Positions 44,047-55,502 of a stretch of DNA of 64,000 bases are shown piece by piece. The stretch is from NCBI GenBank assembly GCA_037157565.1, contig JAZHRO010000019.1, positions 64,478,501 to 64,542,500 of the forward strand. The letters are read 5' to 3'. Numbering within the stretch: the stretch's first letter is position 1; each line of letters begins with the position of its first letter. The DNA comes from Thalassia testudinum (Eukaryota; Streptophyta; Magnoliopsida; Alismatales; Hydrocharitaceae). The translations under genes were made by a program, and so were the position numbers. The notes beneath the pieces are model-generated. The model ran no database searches. It was not told the origin of the DNA and saw only the letters and a list, made by a program, of their open reading frames with translations.

Positions 44047-44387
44047 CTACGTGTGTTCTTGTGAAAAGAATTGGCATCCTCATGTCCTCCTTCCTCAACC
44101 CACCATGGACGTACACCTCAGAGCTTCTCTAATGCCATTGGTCGCCCTTTGCCACGTACAATAGGCATAGGGTTTCCCTTTCCTGTCATTTTAAGAAGCT
44201 TCACACAAAGCTTCGCGACCTCCCTTCCCTTCTTTGGCTCCGATTTCTCCTCTCTCTTTGTTGTCGATCGGCCATGTCCACCAGGTAGATTCTCTCACCC
44301 TCTTGTCAAATTAGGTTAGGGCTTCTACTCTCCACCCCTCCCATTAGAGTTCTGGAGCATCTCATTCCCATTCGTGACACCTAGCAC
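44047..44387 (+). repeat. Old Athila-like LTR E, part 2
   Basis: Sequence between L5 and L6, continuous with 41529 once L5 is removed. It ends with AGCAC (44383-44387), the left target duplication of L6. No gene is recognised; assignment to E is by continuity. Confidence 0.55.
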
Positions 44388-44676
44388 TTAAGTGACCCGC
44401 CGCTCTTAGGTTGGATAAGACGTCTGGAGTATCCATCAGACGTCTGTTCAAACGTCTAGATTGATGGTCGGACTTCCGAAAATAGGGAAAACCATACGTG
44501 TTTTTGCTTTTCGCGTGCATGCGACACGCATGTGTTTTCTCTCTCCTCTGGACTCCTCACCTGAAACCTTAACCCATCTTTATTTAAACCCCCACACCCT
44601 TCCTCTTTCTCCCCATTACCACCAAACACCACCTCCATCTCCTTTCCCTCCTACTGGCAGCCACCTTCCTACACCG
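44388..44676 (+). repeat. Chromovirus solo LTR L6, part 1
   Basis: It starts TTAAGTGACC (decayed TGTAA) after target duplication AGCAC. It has ACGTC palindromes at 44418-44455, a TATTTAAA box at 44581-44588 and a CT-rich leader. It is interrupted by F at CACCG (44672-44676). Confidence 0.85.
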
Positions 44677-45601
44677 TGATGAGAACCTCATCATGAGCCA
44701 TAACTAGCTCATTTTGACCCAATACAAAGGATAAAAGCTCCTACATATCTCAAGGAAAGGCTTAACTCAGAGAATTCTGAGTTTGAGAAGAAAACCAGTC
44801 ATAAGGGGTAAAAGTGCAATTTTACCAGTATAATCTGCATACAGGGTAATTCAGGGCCCAAACACAGGTCAAAACAGCTTAATAAGAATAAAAGTGGGAT
44901 GAGATGATCTAGCAAGGGCTACAGCACTTCCAAGGAACCAAATGATAATCTGTAACCCTAAAACAACCCACTTCAATTCACAAGGTTCGAGGCAAAGTAA
45001 AAATAGAATAAACCCTCTAAAATTCATAGAAAAATAATCTCTAGGGTTTAGAACCTTCAATTTGGCCTTTAGAACCCATTTTGACCTACATTGAGAACCA
45101 TGCCCAATTAATAACTTAATTTGGGTCTTTACGCAAATTGACCGGTCAAACAAGGTTTAATATGAAAATGAAATTTACCATCAGATTCCTTAGGTTCTAA
45201 TTAGTCATGTATAAAAACTTGAGCCTAAGAAGAAACCTCCTTGACCGACTTTACACTTTGGTCCTCATATATTTACTCTTTGGCCCTCAACTTTTGAACC
45301 CTCGCATTTTGGCCCCTAACTCTCCTTCGTTCTTTGCAAACAGGTCCCTCCTGCAAAACCCTGCCAGCACCATGCTCCGGCGACCTTGCGCGGAGCATGG
45401 CGCCGCACAGGGTAAGGTGGAGGACCTGGCATGTGTACCGGGGGTGCCCTGCGTCGTCAGCCGTCGCAGGAGCACCCCCATGATCAGTGCAGCCCCCCAT
45501 ACCGGCCGTGCGAACGCACGGACGGTATGGGTTCGTACTCCGACCATGCTCCGGCGAGGGAGACACGTCGTCTCCCTCCGCCTTCCTCCCTGCTTCATCC
45601 C

Positions 45602-45609
45602 TATAAATA
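45602..45609 (+). promoter_or_regulatory. TATA box of the F 5' LTR
   Basis: TATAAATACCCCC in a GC-rich context. The identical copy in the 3' LTR is at 56428-56435. Confidence 0.7.
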
Positions 45610-46849
45610 CCCCCCGCCGCTCCACCGACGACGGCAGCCTGGATCTGACGGAGAAAACCCCCAGCTTTCTTCTCTTCTTCCTCCGGCAGACGCTCACCAG
45701 CTCCGGCGACTTCCTCCCCCTCCACCTCGTCGCTCTGCCGCAATACCAGCAGCGGAGACTTCCTCCCCTGTTCTTCCCGCGCCACGCCGCACCCAGCTGG
45801 CGCCTCTCCAGCCCTCTGCTCGCCGCCGCCCCTCTCCCTGAGCATCGTCTTCTCCGGCGACAGTCGATACGACTGTCGCCCTGTTCCTCCCCCTTCGTCC
45901 CTGCAGTTAAGTTAGACCTACTCCCCTTCTCCTCCTCTTTCTTTCCCCGCTTTCGATTTAGTCAATTAAGCCCTCTACCGACCCTGTTCACCCTCATCCT
46001 CTCCGCCTCCGACCACCCTCCGGCGAGCCGCTCCCATCACCTCAGCGACCCACACGGCTCGCCGACCACCGCAGAACTTCCGCCTCCTCACCCTGATCCT
46101 CTTCCGCCCCTCCACTTCCCACCAAACACCCTCTGCAGATCCACCGAACACACCCACTCCCTCGCTCACAGTTTGACCTAGGACGACCAGTTAGCTCCAT
46201 CTCGCCCCCTGCAGACCCCCTGACCACCTTCGCCGTGCCACGGCGAAGGTCCCCCGCCTGTCTGATTTGGCCGAGAGGCCGTGCTATTGATTTCAGGTTC
46301 CAGGCCTTGACCGCCATTGGCGAGGAAGCTCGAAGCTTGCTCGAGGTTGCTCCAAGCCTAGATATCCCAGGTTGAAGAGCCACGGCCAGCGCGGAAGAGT
46401 CTTGCGCACACACCCCGGCCCTCAATTGGAGTTGCGCGCCTCAACAGCTGTTGCAATTGGAAGCGCCATCCCTGCTGCAGGCGTGAGAGAAACGGGTGCG
46501 CGGATAGTCCCACCTCGGAACCTTCTGAAGCCACACACCCACATAAATTGAAAAACTGCCTTATGCTGTTTGCCTCAGTTACCACGGGGTGAGGTCCCTC
46601 TCACCCGACCCGACCCGACTCGGCCTCGTCCGTGACCACGCTCCGCGGACCTGGCCCGACCCGATTAGACTGACCTGCACTCCTCGCCCACCACGCACGC
46701 CGGTGGGCCTGGACCCGGGCCTGACCCGAACCCGATTACCCGGTAGCGCTCTGGGAGAGCTTCCGAAGAGTGATTTCAGAGAGAGAGATACGCGGGGGAG
46801 GGGGGTAGAGTAGGTTTTTGCCTCTTGACGAATAAACTCTGAAGTGTGC

Positions 46850-47240
46850 AGGCCAAAGAAGAAGAAGCAGACCCGCTGAAGAAGAAGGAGCTGCTGCACT
46901 GTAGCGAAGGCATTGTTAAGTCGTCTCAGCACCGGGGCAGACGACGGAAGGTCAGCAGCCAAAGAAGAAGAAGACCCGCTAAAGAAGAAGGAAGAGCAAC
47001 GGCCATCGCGAAAGAAGAAAAAGAGAGGTCAAGGCAGGTGAAGACAAAGAAGAAGAAGGAATGAAGAGAAGCAAGAAAAGAAGACGATCTGACGAAAAAG
47101 AAAGAAAGGAAACAAGGAAGAACAGAAGAAGAAGAGCACGAGGGGAAAATCTGAAGAAAGCAGAAGAAAAAGAAGAAGAAGAAGAAGAAGAAGAACAGGA
47201 AGAACCAAAGACAAAGAGGAAAAGAAGAAGAAGCCAATTT
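46850..47240 (+). repeat. GAA-rich purine tract in the F LTR
   Basis: About 390 bp is dominated by AAGAAGAAG runs with hardly any pyrimidine on this strand, followed by CTCTCTCTC near 47246. The 3' LTR copy is at 57676-58066, and G keeps the reverse-complement CTTCTTCTT counterpart near 60880-61160. This creates lysine/glutamate- or phenylalanine/serine-rich spurious frames. Confidence 0.85.
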
Positions 47241-47422
47241 TTCATCTCTCTCTCTCTCTCTTTATTTTTGTAATAGAACTTGTATATCTCTAGAATACAA
47301 CTTGCTCCCTGAGTTCGACCTCGGGAACTCTTTTATTTTCCGAGTAAAAAATTTTATATGAAACGTTGGTAACAACCAGCTTTACTACAACGATATAACT
47401 GAAACCGACGTTCTCATCATTT

Positions 47423-47440
47423 TGGCGCCGTTGCCGGGGA
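47423..47440 (+). other. Primer binding site of F, tRNA-Asp
   Basis: TGGCGCCGTTGCCGGGGA starts 3 nt after the LTR and is complementary to the 18 3'-terminal nucleotides of plant tRNA-Asp(GTC), the usual Athila primer. Confidence 0.95.
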
Positions 47441-48348
47441 GCAACGGCTATTCTAGAGGTAAACATTCCTGTATCTTTTAATTTCTGATAATCTCCTCTC
47501 TTTTGTGCAGCTACAGGAACTCAAGAAGACAAGCAACCACACGACAACCACTCCGAAGACAGGTAAATCTTTTCTCTCACTATTAACCCCTACACTCTAA
47601 AGAGAAAGAAAAGAAAAGAACAAAGTAATATAGGGCTAACCTGTCTTCCATACTTAGTAACCATAAAAAGTTGCATGTTTTCAACTCATCACTCCTGCAC
47701 ACTATTAAGGGTATTTAAGGGCTAACACATTCTTGCTTGAGCCCTAATTGCCCAACAAAGAGTTAAATGGACCAAGTAGAGCCAACATAAGGTCAAACAT
47801 TAGGATTTCAGTAGAGACACACCCCTTAATCAAGAATTGAGGAAATCCTAAAGAGGTGTGCCCAAGCCATTGATTGAAAATAATTAACAAGAAAAATCCT
47901 AAACAATTGGCTCTCTCTAAACACTTGAACCCTAAAAGACAGGACCTAAAAGCTCTTAAAGAAAACAATAGGTAAAGTTGACCCCTTGGGTTAACCAACC
48001 TTAAATTAGGTCACTCTTTGCACTTAAAAAGACTAAAGTTCAAGTGAAACCTTAAGCACCCTGATCTTAAAATTGGTAGACTTAAGAGGTCAAGATCCCC
48101 ATTCTGGTCTACCTGGAACTGCAGTGACAAGAGAGGTCGGGTGGGGGAAACCCTGTAACCCGTGGGGACGCTCTACCGTGTAGGGGTCTTCGCGGGACTC
48201 TCCCTCTCTGGCTGCCCAGGTAATTCTCAGGTGGACGATCTTTCTGATCAAGGGGTCCATCTGCCCCGCACCTCTATAGTCACCCAACACATTTGTGGGT
48301 GTCTTGATTGGGTCCAGCACCTTCTGAACTTACCTCTCCCAACTGTGC
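47441..48348 (+). other. 5' untranslated leader of F
   Basis: About 0.9 kb lies between the primer site and gag, with no long frame. It includes polypyrimidine-AG sequences (for example GTGCAG near 47505) and the GTAGACCAG-type repeats near 48105. Packaging signals would be expected here but I recognise no specific one. Confidence 0.6.
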
Positions 48349-50655
48349 ATGTACGGAAGGAGGTCTCTAAGACCACCCTTAAGACCTCCTTTAGAAATTC
48401 ACTCTCGTCAAGGCCAAGCCTCGACGCCCGTGTTTGTGCAGCAACACCCTCACATTATTCTCTCTTCTGATTCAGAACCAAGTTCTTCTTCTTCCCCCAT
48501 CATGGCTCAGCCAGTTGAGGAAGAAAATAATCTGGAACACCAGCTCCAGCGACTCAATGACCTCTTCCAAAACTTCGTGCACCCACCGCAGCGTCCGATG
48601 ATGCGGGACCACTACAATCCTGCTGCGGTGGCCATTGAGCCTCGAGTTAGAATCCCGATTGGAGGACCTGATTCCGAACTAAAGCCCAACATGATTCACG
48701 CTATACCTAAATTCCATGGGCTTAATTCTGAAGATCCTTTCCAGCACATCAAACAGCTAAAGCATCTGGCCCACACTTTTGGATCAGATGCGCAAAATCG
48801 GGATATTCTTCTCATGAAGATGTTCTCCTTTTCTCTTATGGACAAGGCCGCCCATTGGTATCAAACTCAGACCCGGCCGATCAACACTTGGGAAGAACTT
48901 CAATCCGAGTTTTTGAAAAAGTTCTTTCCCGTTGGTCGGACCAACGCCTTGCGCCATCAGATTACACACTTCACTCAACAATCAGGAGAACCTCTCCATG
49001 AGGCATGGGATCGTTTTCAGGATCTCATGAGGAAGTGCCCCCATCACGGAGTTCCTAAATGGGAACAAGTCCAATCTTTTTACCAGGGACTCCGTGAGGA
49101 CATCCGCCTTTTCGTCAATGCAACCTGCGGAGGAAACATCATGGGTCAACATGAAGACACCGTATGGGAGATTCTCGAAAACATGTGCGAGAACTCCATC
49201 AACAATGACTCCATGGGATTATTCGACAGGACGAATACCCGCGCAGCGACGAATCTTAAGGGAGCACATGAGACGCAGGGCCTGTCCGCATCAGTCGACC
49301 TGGAATTAATGGCCAGTCGATTGGACAAGGTCTCAATTATTGAAAAGAAGGTGGATGAGCTGACTCAGCACTTGCAGCGAGCCACCTCTGCGCGTAACTC
49401 CTTTGCACAACCTCCTTCCACACAGGAGACTGTGCAAAACATCCTACACCGATCCTCCCCTGGGATGGATCCATATCCATCCCCATCTGATTCTTGGACT
49501 GGAAGATCATCCGATCCTTTCTTCACCAGCCGGGGGAACTCCATTCCCCCTTTCCCTGATTCTCAGGAGGTTCCTCAGACCTGCGAGGACCTCAACGCCA
49601 TCCAGAACGACCCATTCTCCAACACTTACAACCCTGGATGGCGAAACCATCCAAATTTTCAGTGGGCGGGAAATTCTCAAACCCAAAGACCACCTTTTCA
49701 GTCCCGCCCACAGCCCTCTCATCACTACCAGCCGCCTCAGCCTCGGCCCAACCCTACTTATCCATCAGGGCCAAATCAAGATCAAATGTCCTTAATCCTT
49801 CAGACTCTGGCTGACATTCAAAAATCGAATGCGGCCATTCAAAAACAGCACAAGGACGAGCTTACTGAAGTTAAAACTCAGCTGGCCCAGTTGGCAAATT
49901 CTCGCCAGCCAGGCACACTCCCTTCCCAACCCCTTCCTAACCCAAATAACGTGCCAACCCAGAAGCGCGTTATGAATCCAAATTTAGGCCACGCTCAATG
50001 GATTTATCAGGCCCCTACTGCCCCATCTCCAGACGAGACGGAAGCCTCAACTTCGCGTGCGGGATTTCAGCAGCAGCCACCCCTCCTACCAAACCCAAAC
50101 CAAAATCAGGCCGGATTAAATTCTGTAACAACACGTAGTGGTAAGACAACTCAGGACCAGCATTATCCAAACCACGCCCAGCCTGATAACCATGACCCTA
50201 GGATAGTTAGCCAAGGTACCGCTGCTCCAGACCCACAACCTGGACCTATCCTAGAGGAACCAACCAAGATCCCGTTTCCCGAGGCCCTGACCAAGGGAAA
50301 GAAGACCACCAAACCCGTGGCCCCTGAGGAGGACCTGGTCAAGCTCTTTGAGCAGGTCCACATAAACATCCCCTTGATGGATGCAATCCACCACGTACCA
50401 GCTTACGCACGATTTCTAAAGAATATATGTACACCCCAGCGTAAGCCGCGAACCAAGGGAGGGAGCCCAATTGTTCTGTCAGAGCAAGCCAGCTCTGTAA
50501 TCCTTAGTAGACTCCCACCCAAGGCAAAAGATCCTGGAACTCCCCTGATCTCCTGTAAGATAGGTGGTACCCAATTTGACAGAGCATTGTTAGACTTAGG
50601 TGCATCTATAAATCTGATACCCACATCCTTAACCATCTGGAAGAATCTGAGCTGA
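48349..50655 (+). CDS. gag: Athila Gag with the start of the protease (element F)
   Basis: 768 codons from the ATG at 48349; an in-frame ATG at 48502 ([10 protein letters not shown]) is an equally likely start. A retrotransposon gag domain begins near residue 121 ([16 protein letters not shown]) and extends to about 243 ([11 protein letters not shown]). The Athila-typical [15 protein letters not shown] block lies near 427, followed by a Pro/Gln-rich region; no CCHC knuckle is seen. [13 protein letters not shown] precedes the aspartic protease, with catalytic-type D749-L-G-A. The frame stops at TGA 50653-50655, shortly after the protease active site, while the homologous continuation is in another frame, implying a small indel or recoding. 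Confidence 0.92.
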   Translation: MYGRRSLRPPLRPPLEIHSRQGQASTPVFVQQHPHIILSSDSEPSSSSSPIMAQPVEEENNLEHQLQRLNDLFQNFVHPPQRPMMRDHYNPAAVAIEPRVRIPIGGPDSELKPNMIHAIPKFHGLNSEDPFQHIKQLKHLAHTFGSDAQNRDILLMKMFSFSLMDKAAHWYQTQTRPINTWEELQSEFLKKFFPVGRTNALRHQITHFTQQSGEPLHEAWDRFQDLMRKCPHHGVPKWEQVQSFYQGLREDIRLFVNATCGGNIMGQHEDTVWEILENMCENSINNDSMGLFDRTNTRAATNLKGAHETQGLSASVDLELMASRLDKVSIIEKKVDELTQHLQRATSARNSFAQPPSTQETVQNILHRSSPGMDPYPSPSDSWTGRSSDPFFTSRGNSIPPFPDSQEVPQTCEDLNAIQNDPFSNTYNPGWRNHPNFQWAGNSQTQRPPFQSRPQPSHHYQPPQPRPNPTYPSGPNQDQMSLILQTLADIQKSNAAIQKQHKDELTEVKTQLAQLANSRQPGTLPSQPLPNPNNVPTQKRVMNPNLGHAQWIYQAPTAPSPDETEASTSRAGFQQQPPLLPNPNQNQAGLNSVTTRSGKTTQDQHYPNHAQPDNHDPRIVSQGTAAPDPQPGPILEEPTKIPFPEALTKGKKTTKPVAPEEDLVKLFEQVHINIPLMDAIHHVPAYARFLKNICTPQRKPRTKGGSPIVLSEQASSVILSRLPPKAKDPGTPLISCKIGGTQFDRALLDLGASINLIPTSLTIWKNLS

Positions 50656-50666
50656 AACCAACCGAG

Positions 50667-53600
50667 GTGACATTACAATTAGCAGATCGATCTATAAAGT
50701 CACCAAAAGGGATTCTCGAGGATGTTATCGTGAGAGTGCGGGATTTCTATTTTCCAGTGGACTTTATAGTCTTAGACATGGATGCACCTGAGAACCCTAG
50801 GGATACACCAATCATTCTAGGGAGACCTTTCTTGGCTACTGCTAGAGCCAACATCAGCTGTGAGGAGGGCCAAATAGAGCTTAAGTTTGGAGATCAAACA
50901 CTGAAAATTGATATATTTAAGGCCCAGCAAGGAATTAATTGCGGCGTCATCGAACAAATTTGTGACATCAAGACTTTGGTTGATGAATCACACCTCCAGA
51001 ATGACTTGAGTATGCCTCATCAACCACAGAAGGATCTTGACCCGCAAACAGAGGAGTCCAATCCGGATGTGAACAACCCAGTAACTCCCACCCTTGAACC
51101 TCACATCTATACTGAACCACCCGCTGCTGCTGAAAACCCCATCCTTGAACTGAAACCCCTTCCTGCTCATTTGAAATACATCTTTTTGGGTTCTAATCAG
51201 ACCCTTCCTGTGATCATCAATTCCAACCTCAATCCTGAACAGGAATCCCGTCTGATTGTTGTCCTCCAGCAACATCGCAGAGCCATCGGATGGACCCTCG
51301 ATGATTTGACTGGAATAAGTCCCTCTTATTGTACTCATCATATCTATTCAGAAGAGGGCACACGACCTTCTCGTGAAATGCAGAGACGCTTAAACCCCAA
51401 TCTGCAGGAGGTCGTGAAAAAGGAGATCATCAAGTGGTTAGATGCCGGGATCATCTACCCGATCTCCGATAGTCGTTGGGTGAGCCCAATTCAGGTCGTG
51501 CCTAAGAAGGCAGGACTCACCACTATAACGACTGAGACCGGAGAAATCATTCCTACCCGATTAGCCAACTCGTGGAGAGTCTGTATAGATTACCGTCGAC
51601 TCAATTCCTCCACGAAGAAGGATCATTTCCCACTACCCTTCATTGATCAAATTCTCGAAAAACTAGCGGGAAATAGGTTCTTCTGCTTTCTTGACGGGTA
51701 CTCCGGTTATAACCAGGTGGCAATCCATCCTGAGGACCAAGAAAAGACCACATTCACCTGCCCCTTCGGAACATACGCTTTCCGAAGGATGCCTTTCGGT
51801 CTTTGCAATGCACCCGCTACTTTTCAGCGATGCATGCTTGCCATATTCTCAGATATGGTAGGTGATTATCTGGAAGTCTTCATGGATGACTTTTCAGTTT
51901 TCGGAGCATCATTCGACGATTGCCTCCAACACTTGGTCCAGATACTCAGGCGGTGCATCGACGTGAATTTGGTTCTTTCCTGGGAAAAGAGCCATTTCAT
52001 GGTGCCTGAGGGAATTGTCCTGGGACACTCAATTTCGGAGAAAGGTATCCAAGTGGATCGAGCTAAGGTTAATCTGATTTCTCGCCTTCCTATGCCTAGC
52101 TCGATCAGGGACATCCGATCCTTTTTAGGGCATGTCGGTTTTTATCGACGATTTATCCCTGATTTTTCAAAAATCGCACGCCCCCTAACCACTCTTCTCT
52201 CCAAGGATGTTCCCTTCGAAATCTCCAAGGAATGCACTCAAGCATTTGAAATCCTGCGTGACCGAGTCACCCAAGCCCCGATCCTACAGTCCCCTGATTG
52301 GTCTCAACCCTTTGAGATCATGTGTGATGCATCCGACTTCGCTGTAGGAGCGGTTTTGGGGCAGAAAAATGACAAGAAACCTGTGGTCATTTACTACGCC
52401 AGCAAAACACTCGATGAGGCTCAGCGTAACTATACAGTTACTGAGAAAGAGCTGCTAGCTGTAGTATTTGCCCTAGAGAAATTCAGATCATACCTTCTGG
52501 GTTCCCATGTCATCATATACTCGGATCACACGGCTGTGAGGCATCTCCTTGCAAAGAAGGACGCGAAACCTCGATTGATCCGATGGATCTTGCTGTTGCA
52601 AGAATTTGACCTCGAGATTCGCGATAAAGCGGGAAAACAAAACGTGGTAGCTGATCACTTGTCCCGTCTTCCTTCTGAAATGATAGACCTTTCCGGACCC
52701 ATCACTGAGCATTTTCCCGATGAGCACCTGCTGACTATTGGTACTAGCCTTCCATGGTTTGCTTATATTGTAAATTACTTGGCATCTCATCAGACCCCGT
52801 CCGATTGGCCGAAGGCCAAGAAAGACAAATTACGCTCCGATGCCAAGTATTACATTTGGGAAGACCCGTACCTCTTCCGCATAGGTGCCGATCAGATCAT
52901 CCGGAGATGTATCCCGGAAGGGGAAGTCAACAATATCCTCTCTTTCTGCCATGACCAGGCATGCGGTGGCCATTTTGCCGGGCATAAAACCGCATCAAAA
53001 GTCCTCCAGTGCGGCTTCTACTGGCCCACACTGTTCAAAGACGCATACAGTCATTGCAAGGCATGCAGTCGTTGCCAGACTTTGGGCAACATGAGCCATC
53101 GCGACATGATGCCTATGCAACCGATTCTAGTATGCGAAATCTTTGATGTTTGGGGGATTGATTTTATGGGCCCCTTTCCTGTTTCGGATGGTTTCGAATA
53201 CATTCTGTTGGCTGTGGACTACGTGTCCAAATGGATCGAAGCCATACCGACCCGAACCTGTGATCACAAAATCGTTCTCAAATTCATTCATCAACACATT
53301 TTCTCAAGGTTCGGGATTCCTCGTACAATAATCTCTGATGGGGGGACCCATTTCACAAATGCTCAGTTTAGGTCACTGATGACCAAATACGGGGTGTCTC
53401 ACCGAATCTCTACTCCTTACCACCCCCAAACTAATGGTCTAGCTGAGCTGTCGAATCGGGAGATCAAGAAAATCCTACAGGTCACTGTTCGACCTGACAG
53501 GAAGGACTGGTCGTCCCGACTTCCGGAAGCATTGTGGGCCTATAGGACCGCCCACAAGACCCAATTGGGCATGTCTCCCTTTAGATTGGTGTACGGAAAG

Positions 53601-54044
53601 GCATGCCACCTTCCCGTCGAACTGGAGCATAAAGCCTCTTGGGCAGTACGGAACTGTAATCTAGATCTTTCCAAGGCTGGGACCCACAGAAAACTCCAAA
53701 TCAGCGAGATCGATGAATTGCGCATAGACGCGTACGAGAACTCGCAAATCTACAAGGAGCGGGTTAAAGCCTTCCACGACAAACACATCTCAAGAAAGAT
53801 CTTCCATCCTGGTCAAAAGGTCCTACTCTTTGATGCCCGACTCAAACTCTTCCCAGGAAAACTGAGATCTAAGTGGGTCGGACCATATTTGGTCCGACAG
53901 GTTTTTGGAAATGGAGCAATCGAAATCAGTCCACTCAGCCACGATTCTGAATCTTTCATCGTGAATGGTCAAAGACTCAAGCCGTTCATTGATGTAACTT
54001 CTACTGATTTGGCTGAGGCATCTTATATCCTCCTTTCCCCTTGA
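50667..54044 (+). CDS. pol: Athila Pol of F (protease end, RT, RNase H, integrase)
   Basis: 1125 codons from the first ATG; the frame is open further upstream, overlapping the end of gag. Residues: protease tail [21 protein letters not shown] with [13 protein letters not shown] and catalytic F405-M-D-D408, the FMDD form usual in Athila; RNase H with CDAS, Asp 554, and ADHLSRLP; integrase HHCC zinc region ending CSRC; core triad D832, D891, E927 with D(35)E spacing; C-terminal [25 protein letters not shown]. There is no chromodomain, as expected for Athila. No internal stop occurs, so the enzymes look intact; only the gag-pol link is broken in frame. Confidence 0.95.
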   Translation: MTLQLADRSIKSPKGILEDVIVRVRDFYFPVDFIVLDMDAPENPRDTPIILGRPFLATARANISCEEGQIELKFGDQTLKIDIFKAQQGINCGVIEQICDIKTLVDESHLQNDLSMPHQPQKDLDPQTEESNPDVNNPVTPTLEPHIYTEPPAAAENPILELKPLPAHLKYIFLGSNQTLPVIINSNLNPEQESRLIVVLQQHRRAIGWTLDDLTGISPSYCTHHIYSEEGTRPSREMQRRLNPNLQEVVKKEIIKWLDAGIIYPISDSRWVSPIQVVPKKAGLTTITTETGEIIPTRLANSWRVCIDYRRLNSSTKKDHFPLPFIDQILEKLAGNRFFCFLDGYSGYNQVAIHPEDQEKTTFTCPFGTYAFRRMPFGLCNAPATFQRCMLAIFSDMVGDYLEVFMDDFSVFGASFDDCLQHLVQILRRCIDVNLVLSWEKSHFMVPEGIVLGHSISEKGIQVDRAKVNLISRLPMPSSIRDIRSFLGHVGFYRRFIPDFSKIARPLTTLLSKDVPFEISKECTQAFEILRDRVTQAPILQSPDWSQPFEIMCDASDFAVGAVLGQKNDKKPVVIYYASKTLDEAQRNYTVTEKELLAVVFALEKFRSYLLGSHVIIYSDHTAVRHLLAKKDAKPRLIRWILLLQEFDLEIRDKAGKQNVVADHLSRLPSEMIDLSGPITEHFPDEHLLTIGTSLPWFAYIVNYLASHQTPSDWPKAKKDKLRSDAKYYIWEDPYLFRIGADQIIRRCIPEGEVNNILSFCHDQACGGHFAGHKTASKVLQCGFYWPTLFKDAYSHCKACSRCQTLGNMSHRDMMPMQPILVCEIFDVWGIDFMGPFPVSDGFEYILLAVDYVSKWIEAIPTRTCDHKIVLKFIHQHIFSRFGIPRTIISDGGTHFTNAQFRSLMTKYGVSHRISTPYHPQTNGLAELSNREIKKILQVTVRPDRKDWSSRLPEALWAYRTAHKTQLGMSPFRLVYGKACHLPVELEHKASWAVRNCNLDLSKAGTHRKLQISEIDELRIDAYENSQIYKERVKAFHDKHISRKIFHPGQKVLLFDARLKLFPGKLRSKWVGPYLVRQVFGNGAIEISPLSHDSESFIVNGQRLKPFIDVTSTDLAEASYILLSP

Positions 54045-55502
54045 GCTTATTGCGCCCAGCCGATGGCGTAAAACTCAGCGCTTAACGGGAGGCAGCCCAT
54101 CATTCTCTTTGAAAACCTGAAACTTGTTCTGACACCTTTCAGCACTCGAAGTTCACCCTGAACTAAGACCCCCTAGGTTACAATGAGGACATTGCAAATC
54201 TTAGGCATGGGGGGGTATGAAAGTGCAAAAACTCGTAAGAAAAGGTTTCAAACAAAAAATTCACATATGCCAAAAATACCATAAAAAAAAAAAAAATAAG
54301 AGGAAAAGAGGAGAAGGAAAATTTTGTGAAGGAGAGAAGAAACAAAATGAAAAAGGAGCACAAAATTATAAGAAAAGAGTGATAGTCATTAGTAAGAAAC
54401 TAAGGAATTAACCTAAGTTCTAGACCTCATTCAAGAAAATAACTGAAAAGTGCACAATGAGATTAGTAAGAATGCAAACCTTAGACATTCTTGAATAGAC
54501 TCTTAGTACCCATTAAGATCTGGACACTCCTCAAGAGGTTGAGGAAAATGAAAAGCTGAAGTATTAGGTCTAAGGCTTAGGGAGTATTCGGCCTCGTTAA
54601 CTAATTTTTGGTTTACGGGACTCAGTAACCTAAGCACCCTAATCTCACACACAGCCTGGTTCAGTAAGCGTAAAAATCAGAATCACGCAGAAGCGTCGCA
54701 AAAATCTGAAAAGAACACCTAGAATAGGAATGGCCGATCAACACAAGTTGATTTGGACGAGTTCCCAGCGCGGAGAGGCGGGAAATCCCCTCGAAGATGC
54801 GTAACAAAATATCATCTCCTCGGTGCTTGTCTCTTAGGATATTTACATATCCTACGGGGGGCATGTAAGCACTCTGCTGGTTCAGATTCCATGGATGGCA
54901 TTATCTCGAAGTGTCAATTGCCAGGGTCTGGATTCGGCCACGGAATACCATGGATGGGATTATCTCGAAATCTCAATAGCCAGGGTTCCGGGGGTTGCCA
55001 TGGGCGGTGCTATCTCGAAGCATCGATCGCCAGGAACCCTTGAGGATTGATGATGGGAGCAAGGAATCTGATACAGACCGTGTTGAAAAGCTAATCCTAG
55101 GCTAGAACTAAAAAGAAAAAGAGAGAGAAAACTCTCCAAACAGAAAAAAAAAAAAAAAAAAAAAAAAAACTTTCTATCTCTCTCTTACAAAACGCACTGC
55201 GAACTGGGCCAGGGCTAAAATCATTTCAAGCACGGGTGCTTTAACCACGAAGTCCAATAAACCTTAGGTTAGTTCTTGCGGGCCTTAAAAACCTTTGCTA
55301 AAAGACTGAGGCTAAGGCTAGACAGATTTGGATCTTGATTGGTACTAGAGTATCTTTTAGGCCTATGGTCAGCATTCTAACCTAATCTATGCTCAAATAA
55401 AAAGGCACTTATCTAAAACCATTGAAAACTTCATGGTCTAGAACAAGGGTTGAAACCTTAAGTTTTTTGCTAAGGGACTAGCAAAAGCTAGGCATGGGGG
55501 TA
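54045..55502 (+). other. 3' non-coding region of F with polypurine tract
   Basis: About 1.46 kb where many Athila elements carry an env-like frame; none is visible here. It contains a purine-rich run near 54240-54360, the three CCATGG units at 54889, 54948 and 54998, an A run near 55144-55169, and the polypurine tract GGCATGGGGGTA (55491-55502) abutting the 3' LTR. A second GGCATGGGGGGGTA lies near 54205, directly downstream of pol. Confidence 0.85.

Larger units (their letters stand above)
44677..47419 (+). repeat. 5' LTR of F
   Basis: It contains TATAAATA at 45602-45609 about 925 bp in, a GC-rich transcribed part, a GAA-rich purine tract (46850-47240) and a U5 with CTCCCTGAGTTCGACC. A 324-codon plus-strand frame (45207-46181) crosses the TATA box, matches no family, and is judged non-coding. 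Confidence 0.97.

Noticed and set aside
45207..46181. 324-codon frame in both F LTRs
   Set aside because: It crosses the TATA box, has no domain, and recurs only because the LTRs are identical; G has no matching frame.
54045..55502. Env-like gene of Athila F
   Set aside because: Only short frames are present; the 96-codon frame at 54753-55043 follows the tandem CCATGG units and has no membrane segment or signal peptide.
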